In this document: positions 30,377 to 38,718 of the stretch, one piece after another
Layout of the letters: every line of letters begins with the position of its first letter
Numbering within the stretch: the stretch's first letter is position 1
Assembly: GCA_903899015.1 (NCBI GenBank)
Contig: CAIUHP010000113.1
Span: 62,001 to 126,000 of the forward strand
Length of the DNA: 64,000 nt
Direction of reading: 5' to 3'
Source: an uncultured Armatimonadota bacterium
GTDB lineage: Bacteria; Armatimonadota; Fimbriimonadia; Fimbriimonadales; Fimbriimonadaceae
The notes under the pieces: model-generated
Told to the model about the DNA's origin: nothing
Databases searched by the model: none
The model's input: the letters and a program-made list of their open reading frames with translations, nothing else
Made by a program: the position numbers and the translations under genes

Positions 30377-30811
30377 CTACGGCGACTCGTACCGCCCAGA
30401 CTTTTTGCCAAGCAGAATGGAATAGATGACGGAATCGGTCGTCATCCCATGAGGAGTCATTGATTGAGGTGTTGCGGTCGCACTGGCCATGAGCGGCATC
30501 AGCCGGTCGACAAGAAGCTCGGCCGCAGAAGTTGCATCGGAGCCCTCTAGTTCCTCAAATTGACCTTCGGCAACTACCGAGCGCCAGTTGGCCAGGTTCT
30601 CGATCTGCTCCACTTCGAAGCAAACATCGGGATTTGCACGCATCATGCGTATGAGGTCCCCACGACCGCTATGGCAAATGACTCGTTCGCCATCGTAAAC
30701 GTAGGTGACGGGCACGACGTAAGTTCGACCATTTGCATGGCAACCAATTCGCCCAAGCACTTCGGTTTTCAGGATGGATTCAACGTCTTCTTGAGTTAGA
30801 TTTCCCAGCAT
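30377..30811 (-). CDS. PNPOx-like split-barrel flavin-binding protein
   Basis: This 144-residue member of the pyridoxamine 5'-phosphate oxidase-like (nitroimidazole-resistance NimA-like) family has VLGRIGCHANGRTYVVPVTY, the FMN-binding CHSGRGDLIRMMRANPDV, and NWRSVVAEGQFEEL. Such proteins bind FMN or F420 and reduce or sequester small oxidants; the substrate here is unknown. Its ATG overlaps the SDR stop (TAATG), so it is the last gene of a three-gene coupled operon. Confidence 0.8.
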   Translation of the reverse strand: MLGNLTQEDVESILKTEVLGRIGCHANGRTYVVPVTYVYDGERVICHSGRGDLIRMMRANPDVCFEVEQIENLANWRSVVAEGQFEELEGSDATSAAELLVDRLMPLMASATATPQSMTPHGMTTDSVIYSILLGKKSGRYESP

Positions 30812-31590
30812 TATTGTGCCGTGTACCCTCCGTCAATGACTAATTCACTTCCCGTTACGAACTTCGACTCCTCGGAAGCCAGGTAGAGCACTCCGTAAGC
30901 GATATCTTCTGGTTCCCCCATATGCCCTAACGGATGAAGTCCACCAACCGCTTTCTTCCAGGTTTCCGCATCACCGCCTTTCGACGTGAGATAAGCCTCC
31001 ACCATTGGGGTGTAAATGAAGCCAGGATTTACCGAATTCACTCGAATGCCATATTGGGCGTAAGTGATTGCATCCGTCTTCGTCATGAGCCGCACGGCCC
31101 CCTTAGAAGCGTGATACGGAGGAACATCCGGTGCACCCACCATTCCATAAATCGACGATATGTTGATAATGCTTCCCTTACGGGCGCCCATCATGCATGG
31201 CAGAACATGCTTCGTGCACAGGAAAACTCCTTTGACGTTGATGGCCATCAAGCGATCCCAATCTTCGGTGTTCACTTCGTGAGTGGGTTTGTTGACGCCC
31301 GAAATCCCGGCGTTGTTAACTAATATCGTGATTTGTCCGAACTTGGATTTCACCATGCGAACAACGTCTTTCACTTCTTGCTCACTTGAGACATCTAAGT
31401 GCCAAAACCCCGCGGTGCCTCCGGCAGCACAAATCTCGTCCACTAATGTTTGACCGGCTTCGTCGTTAATGTCAGTGACTGCCACCGCTGCACCTTCAGA
31501 CGCTAGCACCTTAGCGCATGCGCGACCAATGCCGAGAGCACTACCGGTAACGAGGGCAACTTTTCCGCGAACTCGGATACCCATATTCAT
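30811..31590 (-). CDS. short-chain dehydrogenase/reductase (SDR)
   Basis: This classical NAD(P)-dependent SDR has about 259 residues. It shows the Rossmann TGSALGIGRAC, the NNAG motif (ILVNNAGISG), the catalytic Ser in SIINISSIYG, and Tyr-x-x-x-Lys in PPYHASKGA. An Asp after beta-2 (VTDIND) suggests NAD over NADP. The ATG 31590 is chosen because GGAGAG lies 7 bases upstream and because it overlaps the stop of the small upstream gene as TAATG; an in-frame GTG at 31608 has no support. The substrate is unknown (alcohol or hydroxyacid). Confidence 0.88.
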   Translation of the reverse strand: MNMGIRVRGKVALVTGSALGIGRACAKVLASEGAAVAVTDINDEAGQTLVDEICAAGGTAGFWHLDVSSEQEVKDVVRMVKSKFGQITILVNNAGISGVNKPTHEVNTEDWDRLMAINVKGVFLCTKHVLPCMMGARKGSIINISSIYGMVGAPDVPPYHASKGAVRLMTKTDAITYAQYGIRVNSVNPGFIYTPMVEAYLTSKGGDAETWKKAVGGLHPLGHMGEPEDIAYGVLYLASEESKFVTGSELVIDGGYTAQ

Positions 31591-31838
31591 TACGAGGCTC
31601 TCCACCAACGGTGGCTAAACGAGTTTGATTTCGATTCAGTAGACGGGACAACATTGCCTGAGTCAACTTGAACCTGGTCCAAAACCTCAAGCATTCCGGG
31701 ACCAAATCCATCCAATGGGTAGACACCAAGTGGTCCAAAGCCTGCGTACATCTGGCCAAAGGACGAAAATCCCCCACAAGACTGCGATACACCTTCCCTT
31801 TTCGACTCTTGAATGCGGAGATTCTGAACAGCTTGCAT
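31590..31838 (-). CDS. small Gly/aromatic-rich protein coupled to the SDR gene
   Basis: This 82-residue ORF has its ATG preceded by GGAAAGG at 5 bases, the strongest ribosome site in the neighbourhood. Its TAA overlaps the SDR ATG. The middle is rich in Gly, Phe, Tyr and Pro (SCGGFSSFGQMYAGFGPLG, then VYPLDGFGPGM), preceded by a Lys/Arg/Glu leader-like N-terminus and followed by a polar tail ending HRWWRAS. There is one Cys, next to GG. No family is recognised. It could be a peptide precursor, an accessory subunit for the oxidoreductase, or a surface peptide; the sequence does not decide. Confidence 0.6.
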   Translation of the reverse strand: MQAVQNLRIQESKREGVSQSCGGFSSFGQMYAGFGPLGVYPLDGFGPGMLEVLDQVQVDSGNVVPSTESKSNSFSHRWWRAS

Positions 31839-32101
31839 GGGTTACCTTTCCAGGCGCAACAACTCGAACTTCGTGGTGCCACGTTAGACGAGTCCTGAAG
31901 CAAATTCGCCTCAGAAGTATTCGCGCTTACATTGAATGTATCCGTGATTGGATTTATTTGAAAGTCGCGAATTCGGCGTCATATAAATCCATGTCATCAG
32001 AGTTCAGGACTAACGAGCCTCGATCATCCCGCAATTGATCGCACATTCATGTTCCCTTCATTTCTTATCGCCAAAATGGCTTTATTCGTGAGGTGTTCTC
32101 G

Positions 32102-33613
32102 ATGATTACAGCGCTATTGCTTTCGCTTTACCTGTCTCAAGACCAAAACAACTTGGTCTTGAATCCAGACTTTTCGCTTGCCAACTCAACCAAGGTTGGG
32201 CCCGATCATTTTCAACTGGAAGGCACGACAACATGGTCTTGGGTTGGGTTTTCCGATGAAACAGCCATTCGAGGCATTCGCTTCAATTCGTTTGGCGCAC
32301 AAGCCTACGGCTCGGTGTCTCAGATGGTGGAAGGGCTGGACTACACAAAGGGTCACTGGGTTAAGTTCACCGTTCGAGCAAGAGCTGACGATGGATTCAG
32401 TGTCTCAAACGACAAGCTCGCCTTGAAGATCGATTTCTATTCCAAGCAAGGAACTGCCTACATTGACTCCGCCGAAAGATTGATCTATAGAGAAGTCCAA
32501 AAAGACCGCAAAGATTTCTCGGTGAACGGAAACAACGGGAAAGCGGGAGCCGCCGTATGGAGGACGTACCTCTTTGAGGAATTACTTCCATTTAAGGAGG
32601 TTGATTCACTCAAGTTAACGTTGAGTTTTCATGGCGGAAACGGTCAATCCAAAGATTACAGCCAATTCTGCGCGACCGATTTTTCACTTATCCAAGAGCA
32701 AAGCGCGTCAGACGGTCGTAAAGAACCGGAAGCGACCCTAAAGCAGTCAAGTTCAACATCCAGCGATCAGCCACTGATCCAACTCGGCGGGCGGTGGTTC
32801 TACCAACCAACCACTGAGGAACACATCGCTCTATCAAGCGACGGCAAGCTCCTAAAGAGTCTGGTCATCAATGCTGACAACGCGGACCGATTCTTCTACA
32901 AGGATGATCGGATGGTCAATCCTTTCGCCGGCAATATGTCCGCATGGCTTCGCAAAGGTTATCTAGACCTCAAAGGTGAACTGGTTAAGGAAGACCGATT
33001 CATCAAAGACAATGTAACGGTGACGTTCGACGGGTCCGGTTTCATCAATATTAGAGCTCGCAATATCCCAAATCACCAAACGGCAAAGTTCCCAGACACC
33101 TACGGAACTCAAGGATATAACCCCAGCTACATTCAAGAGCACGACTATCAGTATCGATGGCCAGTAGATCCTAAGCCTTCAAAAAAGGCGATTGCGATGA
33201 CGGATCGAGATGCGAATGGAGCGCTGAATATGGGAACAGTAGGAATTGCCGTCAACGGGGTGGCATTCTACAATCCGTTCGATGCAGGCATGCAAGATGC
33301 GTCGAGCATCATGGATCGATGCTGCGGCCATCCGAGTCCTGACAATCGATACCACTATCACAAGTATCCAATTTGCGTGAATACACCTTTTGTTGATAAG
33401 GGCACTACTCACTCACCGGTGATTGGATTCGCGTTAGACGGAATGCCCGTTTACGGCCCCTACGAAGCCGCCGACATCATGGCAAGAGATTCAAAGTCGA
33501 ACCCTCTTAATGCCTTTAATGCCCACTTCGACAAAGTTCGCGGCTGGCACTACCATGTCACTCCCGGCAAGTTCCCGTACATCATCGGGGGCTACTTCGC
33601 TCGCTGGTGGTAA
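32102..33613 (+). CDS. secreted YHYH-domain protein with N-terminal beta-sandwich domain
   Basis: The ATG at 32102 follows GAGGTG at 6 bases; an in-frame GTG at 32093 lies inside that ribosome site. A short signal (MITALLLSLYLSQ) precedes a CBM-like domain (residues about 17-205, NLVLNPDFSLANSTK). The C-terminal YHYH domain shows DRCCGHPSPDNRYHYHKYP, ALDGMPVYGPYEA and GWHYHVTPGKFPYIIGG. YHYH domains are common in marine and soil bacteria; their His/Cys clusters suggest metal binding, but the reaction is not known. A perfect terminator hairpin follows. Confidence 0.85.
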   Translation: MITALLLSLYLSQDQNNLVLNPDFSLANSTKVGPDHFQLEGTTTWSWVGFSDETAIRGIRFNSFGAQAYGSVSQMVEGLDYTKGHWVKFTVRARADDGFSVSNDKLALKIDFYSKQGTAYIDSAERLIYREVQKDRKDFSVNGNNGKAGAAVWRTYLFEELLPFKEVDSLKLTLSFHGGNGQSKDYSQFCATDFSLIQEQSASDGRKEPEATLKQSSSTSSDQPLIQLGGRWFYQPTTEEHIALSSDGKLLKSLVINADNADRFFYKDDRMVNPFAGNMSAWLRKGYLDLKGELVKEDRFIKDNVTVTFDGSGFINIRARNIPNHQTAKFPDTYGTQGYNPSYIQEHDYQYRWPVDPKPSKKAIAMTDRDANGALNMGTVGIAVNGVAFYNPFDAGMQDASSIMDRCCGHPSPDNRYHYHKYPICVNTPFVDKGTTHSPVIGFALDGMPVYGPYEAADIMARDSKSNPLNAFNAHFDKVRGWHYHVTPGKFPYIIGGYFARWW

Positions 33614-33620
33614 GTAAAAT

Positions 33621-33650
33621 GAGCCGGATGCAAACAATTGCATCCGGCTC
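33621..33650. terminator. bidirectional terminator hairpin
   Basis: GAGCCGGATGCAA (33621-33633) and TTGCATCCGGCTC (33638-33650) form a perfect 13-bp stem with a 4-base loop between convergent stops. It is flanked by TAAAAT and TTACC. Confidence 0.85.
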
Positions 33651-33665
33651 TTACCTAGCGAATGT

Positions 33666-35042
33666 TTACCGTTTCGCTACGGCATTTGCACTTGTCGTCT
33701 GGTTGAGAGATAGTAAGAACGCTTGAAGTGCCGCAACTTCTTCGTCCTTTCCAACAAGCGGAGGCATGTAAGCGTGATAGGGAGAATCGCTCTTATTCTG
33801 CCGGAGCATCGAGAGAATATTGCCTACTGCTTTTGCGTCACGCCCTTCTAAGAACCGCTTCATCGACCGGTATCCGTTCTCGGTATGACAGCTCATGCAT
33901 TGACCACGAAACATCGCTTTGCCAAGTTCATGCTGACTTACTGATGGTCCACTCGGCGTCCACATGGAGTGAGTGAGATACCCATCTTGATTGAATTTCG
34001 CGACGTCCCTTACTCGAACGCTATTGGAGTACATGTGGCTGCCAATGACAAACGGTTTACGGATCGCCTCACGAGCATATTCGGTGGATCCAGTCGCAGC
34101 TAGGGCAAGCAACAGAATCGCGATCGAATGGCTTGGACTAAAGTCTTTCGGAAACTTATAGGCGAACAGATAGGCGACCGCCGCGATTGTCGAAGTGCTC
34201 ATGACAGAAAGCAGAGCGATTCGAGTTACCTGCGTGAACGAACCTTGTCCGATCGAGGCCATGCCAAGTTCCAATAGATGCTTGTTTGCATCGGGGACCA
34301 TCATGATGTACCACAGGAAGGTCACCGGCATGAGGAGAAACGCGGGAGCGAGCCACTTGGTACTCCATCGAATCAGCTGAGTTTTAGCGTTGCCATAAGA
34401 ATCGTCGTCGAGACGAGAGTAAGTGACGAGCGCCCAAACTCCAGCAAGAGAAATGCACACCAACGTTCGCAGAACAAGACTCGGCCAATAAGTTGGGTTA
34501 AAGAAAGCGTTCCAGAAATAGCTCGATTCATGTCCCGAGCCAACGACGCCTAGCCAGGTGGTTCCCGGAGTCAACATGAAAGTCAAAATGCCGTTGATGA
34601 TGACGAGGGTACAGATCGACGAAATCGCGTAGAGCCAACCAACTTTTAGGTGCAGGGCGGCTGGAATACGATTCCACGTGTAGTAATACACCGCTGCTGA
34701 AGTCAATTCAACAATGAAGAAGACCCATTCAATCGCCCAACCAAACACAAAGTTATGGATCAAGGTGCTGGTTGCTTCTGGCTGAATCAAGCCGATAGAA
34801 AACCAGATTCCGACTCCGGAAACCGCCCCAAATACGCCGGTTAGGACGAGGAAGAACTTCGAGTGAGCTTGGAGCAACGGAAACCAGTTCGCACGCCCCT
34901 CTTTGATTGCTTTCGCTTCCGCGAGAGCCAGATAGAGCCCTCCTCCCACTGCAAAGTGAGAGATCATGATATGGAAGATCGCGATGATCCCGATAACCCA
35001 GGGTAATCCGATCCCTTTTACTTCCCAAATTGGATAATTCAT
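33666..35042 (-). CDS. CydA-like quinol oxidase subunit I homologue fused to cytochrome c
   Basis: The ATG 35042 follows AGGAAA at 7 bases. The protein has about 458 residues. The membrane part resembles cytochrome bd subunit I: HIMISHFAVGGGLYLALAE (TM1 His and Glu), VFGAVSGVGIWFSIGLI, and FGWAIEWVFFIVELTSAAVY with a Glu pair close to the CydA E99/E107 arrangement. The GRQPW loop of true quinol oxidases is not seen. The C-terminus (after about residue 365) is a cytochrome c domain with CMSCH and a candidate Met in YMPPLVG. It is the last gene of an operon with cytochrome b and Rieske proteins, so it probably passes electrons within that complex. Confidence 0.8.
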   Translation of the reverse strand: MNYPIWEVKGIGLPWVIGIIAIFHIMISHFAVGGGLYLALAEAKAIKEGRANWFPLLQAHSKFFLVLTGVFGAVSGVGIWFSIGLIQPEATSTLIHNFVFGWAIEWVFFIVELTSAAVYYYTWNRIPAALHLKVGWLYAISSICTLVIINGILTFMLTPGTTWLGVVGSGHESSYFWNAFFNPTYWPSLVLRTLVCISLAGVWALVTYSRLDDDSYGNAKTQLIRWSTKWLAPAFLLMPVTFLWYIMMVPDANKHLLELGMASIGQGSFTQVTRIALLSVMSTSTIAAVAYLFAYKFPKDFSPSHSIAILLLALAATGSTEYAREAIRKPFVIGSHMYSNSVRVRDVAKFNQDGYLTHSMWTPSGPSVSQHELGKAMFRGQCMSCHTENGYRSMKRFLEGRDAKAVGNILSMLRQNKSDSPYHAYMPPLVGKDEEVAALQAFLLSLNQTTSANAVAKR

Positions 35043-35053
35043 TTGATAGTTTC

Positions 35054-36121
35054 CTAACCGGCTACGTAGCCAAGTAGAGTGGTGACCAGGAGGACTCCTA
35101 GGCAAAAGATGCCGAAGTAAGTTGCATACCGTCCATTGCGTCCCTTTGGCGAACTCGTGTCGAAGAACGGCACAAGGCACCAAAGCACCAAGCCAAGCGT
35201 AAAGATCGTAATGCCGGCAGCCTCACCCAGCATTCCTGGAATTACCTTGCCAATCAGCTTGAGCGTTTCAAACGAACTCATGAAGTACCATTCGGGATGA
35301 ACACCGGCTGGCGCGGGTCCAAGAGGATCCGTAACCTTTCCAAGATCCGGTGGGAAGAGAGATGCCACGAGTGCAATTGCATTGAGGGTTACGAGCCACA
35401 TCGCCAAATCTTTGAGAATGAAGTTTGGGAAGAATGGAATCGACTTTCTCTTTTCCATCGGAACGTCTTCTTCACTCGGAGGAATCGCGTTGCCGTGTTT
35501 CTGCACGAGAAACAGATGGAACATCAACAAAGGCAAGTACAGCAATGGCAAGACAACCGCGTGCCATGCAAAGAATCGTTGTACGGTGATCTCGGAGACT
35601 TCAAGACCGCCCCGCATCAGATTAGCGATCGTATGACCCACGAGAGGAATGTTTTCAGGAATCGCGAGTCCGACCTTGGTCGCTACAAACGATAACTGAT
35701 CCATCGGAAGCAGATATCCACTGAAGCCAAAAAGCAGTCCAAGAATGAGCAAAGCCATTCCCGACCACCATCCAAATTCTCGAGGCTTTCGGTAGGCCTT
35801 CATGAAGTACACCGAAAACATGTGTACGAACACCGAGACCAAGAAGATGGTCGCCGACCAGCTATGGGCCGATCGAATCAGCCAACCAAAATCGACATCG
35901 TATGTCAATGAGCGAACCGAGTTATAAGCATCCGGTCCCGGCTTGTAATAGATGATAAGGAGAATTCCCGTTACAAGCTGGATCAAGAAGCAGAGCAAGG
36001 AAATGCCGCCCCAGTAATACCAGAACGAATATTTATGAAGGGGAACGGTTTTCTTGCCCGCGAACTTCTTCAGTTCAGAGATAGAAAGTCGTTCATCAAG
36101 ATAATCGTAAACTTTTGACAT
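35054..36121 (-). CDS. cytochrome b (bc/b6f-type, N- and C-terminal halves in one chain)
   Basis: This 355-residue quinol-oxidising subunit has haem ligand His pairs in SAHSWSATIFLVSVFVHMFS and WHAVVLPLLYLPLLMFHLFL. The LLPMDQLSFVATK segment follows the first pair. The Qo-site PEWYF lies in VHPEWYFMSSFETLK. About eight or nine helices are expected. The gene starts one base after the Rieske stop. The C-terminal half is short, as in menaquinol-type complexes. Confidence 0.9.
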   Translation of the reverse strand: MSKVYDYLDERLSISELKKFAGKKTVPLHKYSFWYYWGGISLLCFLIQLVTGILLIIYYKPGPDAYNSVRSLTYDVDFGWLIRSAHSWSATIFLVSVFVHMFSVYFMKAYRKPREFGWWSGMALLILGLLFGFSGYLLPMDQLSFVATKVGLAIPENIPLVGHTIANLMRGGLEVSEITVQRFFAWHAVVLPLLYLPLLMFHLFLVQKHGNAIPPSEEDVPMEKRKSIPFFPNFILKDLAMWLVTLNAIALVASLFPPDLGKVTDPLGPAPAGVHPEWYFMSSFETLKLIGKVIPGMLGEAAGITIFTLGLVLWCLVPFFDTSSPKGRNGRYATYFGIFCLGVLLVTTLLGYVAG

Positions 36122-36122
36122 A

Positions 36123-36608
36123 CTATGCTCTCGTCACCGTTACCGCCCCATTGGCAACTTTAATTTGGAATCGAGTAAGCGGCTTGGGTGGGGGACCGCT
36201 CACATTTGCTCCGGTATGAGAATCGTAGACACCACCATGGCAAGCGCAAACAATCTTGTCCTGCTCGGGGTGATACTGAACCGTGCATCCTAAGTGGGTG
36301 CACACGGCATCAAAGGCAACCCAAGAATCATCCTTGTGATGGATGAGCATCGAAGGATATGGGCCAAATTTAAAAAGGAGAACGGCTCCTTTCTCGAGCT
36401 TATCTGCCCCCGCCAACGTCACGTCTTTCACGGCCGAGAGGGCTGCCTCACGCTGCACCGGTGAGTTTAAGTATCGGTAGATGGGGTAACCGACTGCCGC
36501 TGCGTAGGCGAGGCACATTCCACCCACCGCTACCTTGATAAAATTGAGACGGCTAATCTCATTTTCGCCGGGATCTTCTGGCGAAACAGCCATGATTTCT
36601 TCGCTCAT
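36123..36608 (-). CDS. Rieske iron-sulfur protein
   Basis: The ATG at 36608 overlaps the upstream stop (ATGA), which sets the start; the long upstream extension is the other frame. The protein has about 161 residues. One N-terminal membrane anchor (NFIKVAVGGMCLAYAAAVGY) is followed by the Rieske fold with CTHLGCTV and CACHGGVYD, which supply the two Cys and two His [2Fe-2S] ligands and the disulfide Cys pair. It transfers electrons from quinol at the cytochrome b Qo site to a cytochrome c acceptor, here probably the fused cytochrome c of the last gene. Confidence 0.92.
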   Translation of the reverse strand: MSEEIMAVSPEDPGENEISRLNFIKVAVGGMCLAYAAAVGYPIYRYLNSPVQREAALSAVKDVTLAGADKLEKGAVLLFKFGPYPSMLIHHKDDSWVAFDAVCTHLGCTVQYHPEQDKIVCACHGGVYDSHTGANVSGPPPKPLTRFQIKVANGAVTVTRA

Positions 36609-37711
36609 GCGTTCACTTGCTCCGGAATAGGTTTGGCAGCTTTCATCACCGACAGAAGCCATCCGATGGCTCCCAGCCCGGCAACGAAAAGGACGAGAAA
36701 GATGCAAATCACAAACCAGTTCGAGGCTTCTTGACGCTTCCAAACATCAAAACCCTTTTGAAGGAGCGTGACATCACGAATTCCGTCTCTCACAATCACT
36801 GCCCCGGCAATCCCTAGAAAAGCACCCAAGGAACCAAGAATGGTTACGAGTAAGCCACTCGCCTTCCGAGCCAGAACGACTCCCGCCATCAACAGAGCCA
36901 AAGCAAATCCCACGCCCCACACGACAATCCCGATTTGGTAGAGGGGGGTGTGCATTCCGTTTTGCACTTCGCCAGGTTGAACGGTATAAACCCAGAAGCC
37001 AGTTGCCAGTTCTCCCAGCGCACCGATGACTGCAAATGTTGCGCCCGTAGATCGAAGCAATTCGGCTGCGCCGCTTTCGATGGTCTTGAGTTTGCTGTGA
37101 AGAGTCAGCCAGAAACCGCCGACCAAGAATCCACCGATGAGTACAAACATCAATCGAGGTTCTGCCGTAGGGTCATGCGGAGCGGATTGAAGCCCTGACG
37201 CGGTCTTGGCATACATCTGCTGCCAGACTTCCGGTCGAAGCATCAAGGTCATATTGGCGGCATAGATGTGCCCGACCATTGCGGCAAGCAAAAGAGCTCC
37301 TATGGCGTGCCAATGCACTGGCTTCCCGTAAGTAGTTCGATCTGAAATTCGGTAAAGCAACCAATAGCAACCCATGAGGATGAAAACAACTCCGATCCAC
37401 TGAACCGCGATGAGAATGCTGCTGGTGTAGAGCGCACGTCCGTATAGAACTTGTGCAAAAAGGAGAGGCGGCACCCCAAGATTGATGACGTACGTCATGA
37501 CAATTGGGAGACGTCTTGCCACGGTAAGCGCGGCACCCTGAGCGGCAGGGCCATTTGATCTGGCTTTCAGACTGAAATAAATCACGGCAACGAGACTGCC
37601 GATTAGAATCTGAACAGCAAAAAAGTGAAGGGCCAACGTCAAGAGGCTCAGAACTTTCATGAGCCAAATTGGGGCTGGAATTGGGATGGGGTCTACATTT
37701 GGAAATTGCAT
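36605..37711 (-). CDS. multi-TM protein, first gene of the Rieske/cytochrome b operon (CydA-like?)
   Basis: This 368-residue membrane protein has about nine helices. The N-terminus (PAPIWLMKVLSLLTLALHFF, then GSLVAVIYFSL) and the second helix pair (VPPLLFAQVLYGRALYTSSI) have the same spacing of helices and His/aromatic positions as the CydA-like gene at the end of the operon. It lacks that gene's cytochrome c domain. Several membrane His residues (HWHAIGALLLAAMVGHIYAA) could bind haem. A distant CydA homologue acting as a second quinone- or haem-bearing subunit is my inference. It overlaps the Rieske gene by four bases. Confidence 0.6.
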   Translation of the reverse strand: MQFPNVDPIPIPAPIWLMKVLSLLTLALHFFAVQILIGSLVAVIYFSLKARSNGPAAQGAALTVARRLPIVMTYVINLGVPPLLFAQVLYGRALYTSSILIAVQWIGVVFILMGCYWLLYRISDRTTYGKPVHWHAIGALLLAAMVGHIYAANMTLMLRPEVWQQMYAKTASGLQSAPHDPTAEPRLMFVLIGGFLVGGFWLTLHSKLKTIESGAAELLRSTGATFAVIGALGELATGFWVYTVQPGEVQNGMHTPLYQIGIVVWGVGFALALLMAGVVLARKASGLLVTILGSLGAFLGIAGAVIVRDGIRDVTLLQKGFDVWKRQEASNWFVICIFLVLFVAGLGAIGWLLSVMKAAKPIPEQVNA

Positions 37712-37892
37712 AATTGGCTTTCTGCTAACCGTCCTGGCACCAAGCCTACGATTCTCAAGCCTCGCATTTCCGCGCCATAATCCATGTCCTTCATTTTCAG
37801 GACATAGTTATAACCTCAATTTTTTCCTGAACTTTGTCCTCGTTTTGAACTCAATATGGACGGCTAGCTTGCCACCAGTGGGGTGCCATCAA

Positions 37893-37927
37893 CAAAAAGA
37901 CCCGGCCTCACTAATACGGGACCGGGC
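37893..37927 (-). terminator. rho-independent terminator of the fasciclin gene
   Basis: On the minus strand CCCGG (37926-37922) pairs with CCGGG (37905-37901), followed by TCTTTTTG. It lies just after the fasciclin stop. Confidence 0.8.
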
Positions 37928-37951
37928 AGGTGGCTAGCGTGGATAAAAGAC

Positions 37952-38464
37952 TTACTTGGGCAAGATAACCGAGTCAATCACGTGAATGACTCCGTTCGAG
38001 CATACGATATCAGTCTTGACAACCTTGGCGTTATCAACTTTGACTCCATGCTTGTTGTGAATGGTAATCGAAGCGCCGTTAACAGTCTTAACTTTCGTGC
38101 CGTTCTTCAGCTTGAGAACGTCTGCAGCCATAACCTTTCCAGCAACTGCGTGGTAAGTCAAGATCGCAACCAACTTCGACTTGTTCTCTGGCTTGAGCAA
38201 GAATGCAATGGTGCCTGGCTTCTTCTTCTCAAGGGCCTTGAAAGCATCATCGGTTGGAGCAAATACTGTGAAAGGACCAGCACCCTTCAAAGTATCGACA
38301 AGACCAGCAGCCTTCACTGCAGCAACGAGAGTCTTGAAACTGCCTGCAGCCACCGCGGTGTCTACAATGTCCTTCTCTTCAACTCGGGTTGTCGGAGCAG
38401 CGAATGCGCTCGAAATAGCGGCCATACCGATGATCGCAAGTGAAATCCATTTTGTTGTTTTCAT
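37952..38464 (-). CDS. secreted fasciclin-domain protein
   Basis: The start ATG 38464 follows AAAGGAAAAGAG; an in-frame upstream ATG at 38506 is not supported. The signal peptide [20 protein letters not shown] ends near AFA-APTT. One FAS1 domain of about 135 residues follows, with the H1 motif [35 protein letters not shown] and the H2 motif [17 protein letters not shown]1 domains mediate adhesion or bind small lipophilic ligands, including carotenoids in some proteins. The promoter region is shared with the divergent CarH-like regulator. Confidence 0.9.
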   Translation of the reverse strand: MKTTKWISLAIIGMAAISSAFAAPTTRVEEKDIVDTAVAAGSFKTLVAAVKAAGLVDTLKGAGPFTVFAPTDDAFKALEKKKPGTIAFLLKPENKSKLVAILTYHAVAGKVMAADVLKLKNGTKVKTVNGASITIHNKHGVKVDNAKVVKTDIVCSNGVIHVIDSVILPK

Positions 38465-38589
38465 ATCTCTTTTCCTTTCTCGTCGATTAAGAATGCTCGC
38501 ACCCACGAACGGAAACCATCCGCGGCTGAAAGACTTACATCCCTCTCACGTCTCAACTCAATCCTGAGCCGAATCTCCTATACACCTAG

Positions 38590-38708
38590 ATATTGCATCA
38601 CTTGTCTAATGTTTGTCAATTATTTGTCTAAGATTGTTCTCAGATTAGAAACAGGAATGAGCACCAGTTGACCCAAATGTTGACAAATCTTAGACAAGAA
38701 TTCATACT
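38590..38708. promoter_or_regulatory. divergent promoters with repeated TTAGACAAG operator motif
   Basis: Plus promoter: TTGACA (38680-38685), 17 bases, CATACT (38703-38708). Minus promoter: TTGACA (38619-38614), 18 bases, CAATAT (38595-38590). Just after each TTGACA lies the same TTAGACAAG (38690-38698 plus, 38609-38601 minus). A further copy forms an exact 12-bp inverted pair: TTGTCTAAGATT at 38624-38635 and AATCTTAGACAA at 38686-38697. An operator between -35 and -10 is the classic position for MerR-family regulators, so control by the adjacent gene is expected. Confidence 0.7.
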
Positions 38709-38718
38709 CGTTCAAGTT

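Noticed and set aside
31590-31838. Mycofactocin- or PQQ-type precursor peptide for the small Gly-rich ORF
   Set aside because: It lacks the MftA C-terminal signature and the PqqA Glu-Tyr motif, and no radical SAM maturase is nearby. Kept only as an unknown small protein.
31541-31903. 120-codon minus-strand ORF overlapping the small protein and SDR start
   Set aside because: It overlaps two better-supported coupled genes in another frame and has no ribosome site.
38668-38718. N-terminal extension of the CarH-like regulator from TTG 38668 or ATG 38677
   Set aside because: These codons lie before or at the TTGACA box of its own promoter, and the MerR domain begins naturally at 38719.
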